Positions 50,457-51,176 of a stretch of 51,176 nt of DNA are shown one piece after another (the first letter of the stretch is position 1; every line of letters begins with the position of its first letter). This DNA comes from Alphaproteobacteria bacterium. GTDB lineage: Bacteria; Pseudomonadota; Alphaproteobacteria; UBA2966; CAIVPW01. The position numbers and the translations under genes are program-made. The stretch is taken from positions 1-51,176 of the forward strand of contig VGER01000008.1 of assembly GCA_016869235.1 (NCBI GenBank), given 5' to 3'. The notes beneath the pieces were generated by a model that saw nothing but the letters and a program-made list of their open reading frames with translations, was not told the DNA's origin and did not search any database.

Positions 50457-51176
50457 TCATCGCCTGCACCGCGCCGCGGCCGCGCCGACGAGAGTGCCAA
50501 GCCACGTGACGGCGATGGCGCCGGCCAGGACGATGCCGAGCGCAATCCACGGCACCGCGTCGGGCGGACCGCCGATGAGCAAGGCGCGCAGGCCGACCGA
50601 CGACTGATGCAGCGGCGCCAGGTCGAGCCAGCGCAACCAGTCCGGCGCGGCGGCGGGCGGCGCCAGCAGTCCGGCCGGCAGCGTCTGGTAGAAGACGAGC
50701 GGCACCGCGAGGAGGGCGAAGAAGCCGAGCAGGCTGAACAGGGCGGTGAAGACGGCCATGCTCGCCGCCATCGCCAGCCAGCGGAATACCCACAGCTCCC
50801 AGAACGCCGTCCACGCGTTGCCCAGCCAGGCGACCACCAGCACGCCCGTCAGGGCGGCCAGCACGGTGGCAAGGAGCGGCAGGAAGGTGCGCGCCATCAT
50901 CGGCGCCATCGGATGGCCGCCGCGCACCAGCGGCCGCGTGCCGGTGTGCAGCAGGATGGCGCCAATTAGCGAGCCCAGCCACGACGCGAACGACAGCACG
51001 AACGGCGCCTGCAGCACGACAGGGTTCGCCGCCGCATGCAGCGCCATGGGCGTGACGAGCACCGGCGGACCCGGCGGCCGCGGTGCGCCTCCCGCTGGCC
51101 CCGCTGGAGCGCCTAGCGCCGGCGCCACTTGCGGGCCTTCCAGGGGCGTGACCGTTACGGGCGGCACCGGGACGGC
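50457..51176 (-). CDS. Membrane protein, C-terminal part, cut by window end
   Basis: The frame is open to the window edge, so the start is missing. It has a Pro/Ala-rich lead, then six membrane segments (including PFVLSFASWLGSLIGAILLH, LATVLAALTGVLVVAWLGNA, FFALLAVPLVFYQTLPAGLL and PWIALGIVLAGAIAVTWLGT). The layout and ASPVVL-like lead resemble the C-terminal half of YhgE/Pip-type or ABC-2 permease proteins, which is only a tentative family. It overlaps the alternative start of the VOC gene, so the two could be cotranscribed. Confidence 0.6.
   Translation of the reverse strand, partial: AVPVPPVTVTPLEGPQVAPALGAPAGPAGGAPRPPGPPVLVTPMALHAAANPVVLQAPFVLSFASWLGSLIGAILLHTGTRPLVRGGHPMAPMMARTFLPLLATVLAALTGVLVVAWLGNAWTAFWELWVFRWLAMAASMAVFTALFSLLGFFALLAVPLVFYQTLPAGLLAPPAAAPDWLRWLDLAPLHQSSVGLRALLIGGPPDAVPWIALGIVLAGAIAVTWLGTLVGAAAARCRR

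Overview
The window is a GC-rich stretch of chromosome from an alphaproteobacterium. The main evidence is a long, tightly overlapped division and cell-wall (dcw) cluster that ends ftsQ-ftsA-ftsZ, followed by lpxC and bamD-recN-ligA. An ArsR-methyltransferase/metF/metH block and an RpoE-ChrR type (ECF11) regulon support the same placement. Genus cannot be fixed from sequence alone. High GC produces many long antisense open frames; these were left out.

Layout. Bases 1-748 carry no intact gene: a perfect palindrome and a frameshifted HigA-like antitoxin remnant. Bases 749-25368, all on the minus strand, read in transcription order: mraZ, rsmH, ftsL, ftsI, murE, murF, mraY, murD, ftsW, murG, murC, murB, ddlB, ftsQ, ftsA, ftsZ, then after hairpins lpxC, then bamD, recN, ligA. 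Most junctions overlap by 1-14 bases (ATGA or TGATG), which implies translational coupling. Upstream of mraZ are six TGGGN boxes at exact 10-base steps (MraZ operator), then the RNase P RNA gene. Bases 26086-32824 are mixed housekeeping and accessory genes: a TerB/DnaJ protein, a CDP-alcohol phosphatidyltransferase, a DUF1499 protein, pterin dehydratase, an amber-interrupted SDR, a kelch protein, and a small operon of ArsR regulator, SRPBCC protein, DUF1801 protein and membrane peptide.

Bases 32900-38758 are the methionine/one-carbon block: metH, preceded by two tandem 38-residue minicistrons that copy its first 18 codons, then metF and an ArsR-methyltransferase regulator with a clear operator. 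mlaA and mlaC follow on the plus strand.

Bases 40522-47515 form a compact stress island: DUF2177, DUF1295, chrR, an ECF sigma factor, an FAD oxidoreductase, DUF1365, a cyclopropane-fatty-acid-synthase-like gene and a broken secreted protein. Four promoters match TGATCC-N16-CGTA. The island is flanked by an exact 39-base direct repeat equal to the 3' end of ettA, so it looks inserted at the ettA terminus. The rest is ettA, a YkgJ-like cysteine-cluster protein, a VOC protein and a truncated membrane protein.

The observations most worth following are the ettA-end direct repeat around the stress island, the metH leader minicistrons, and three genes each broken only by an in-frame TAG.
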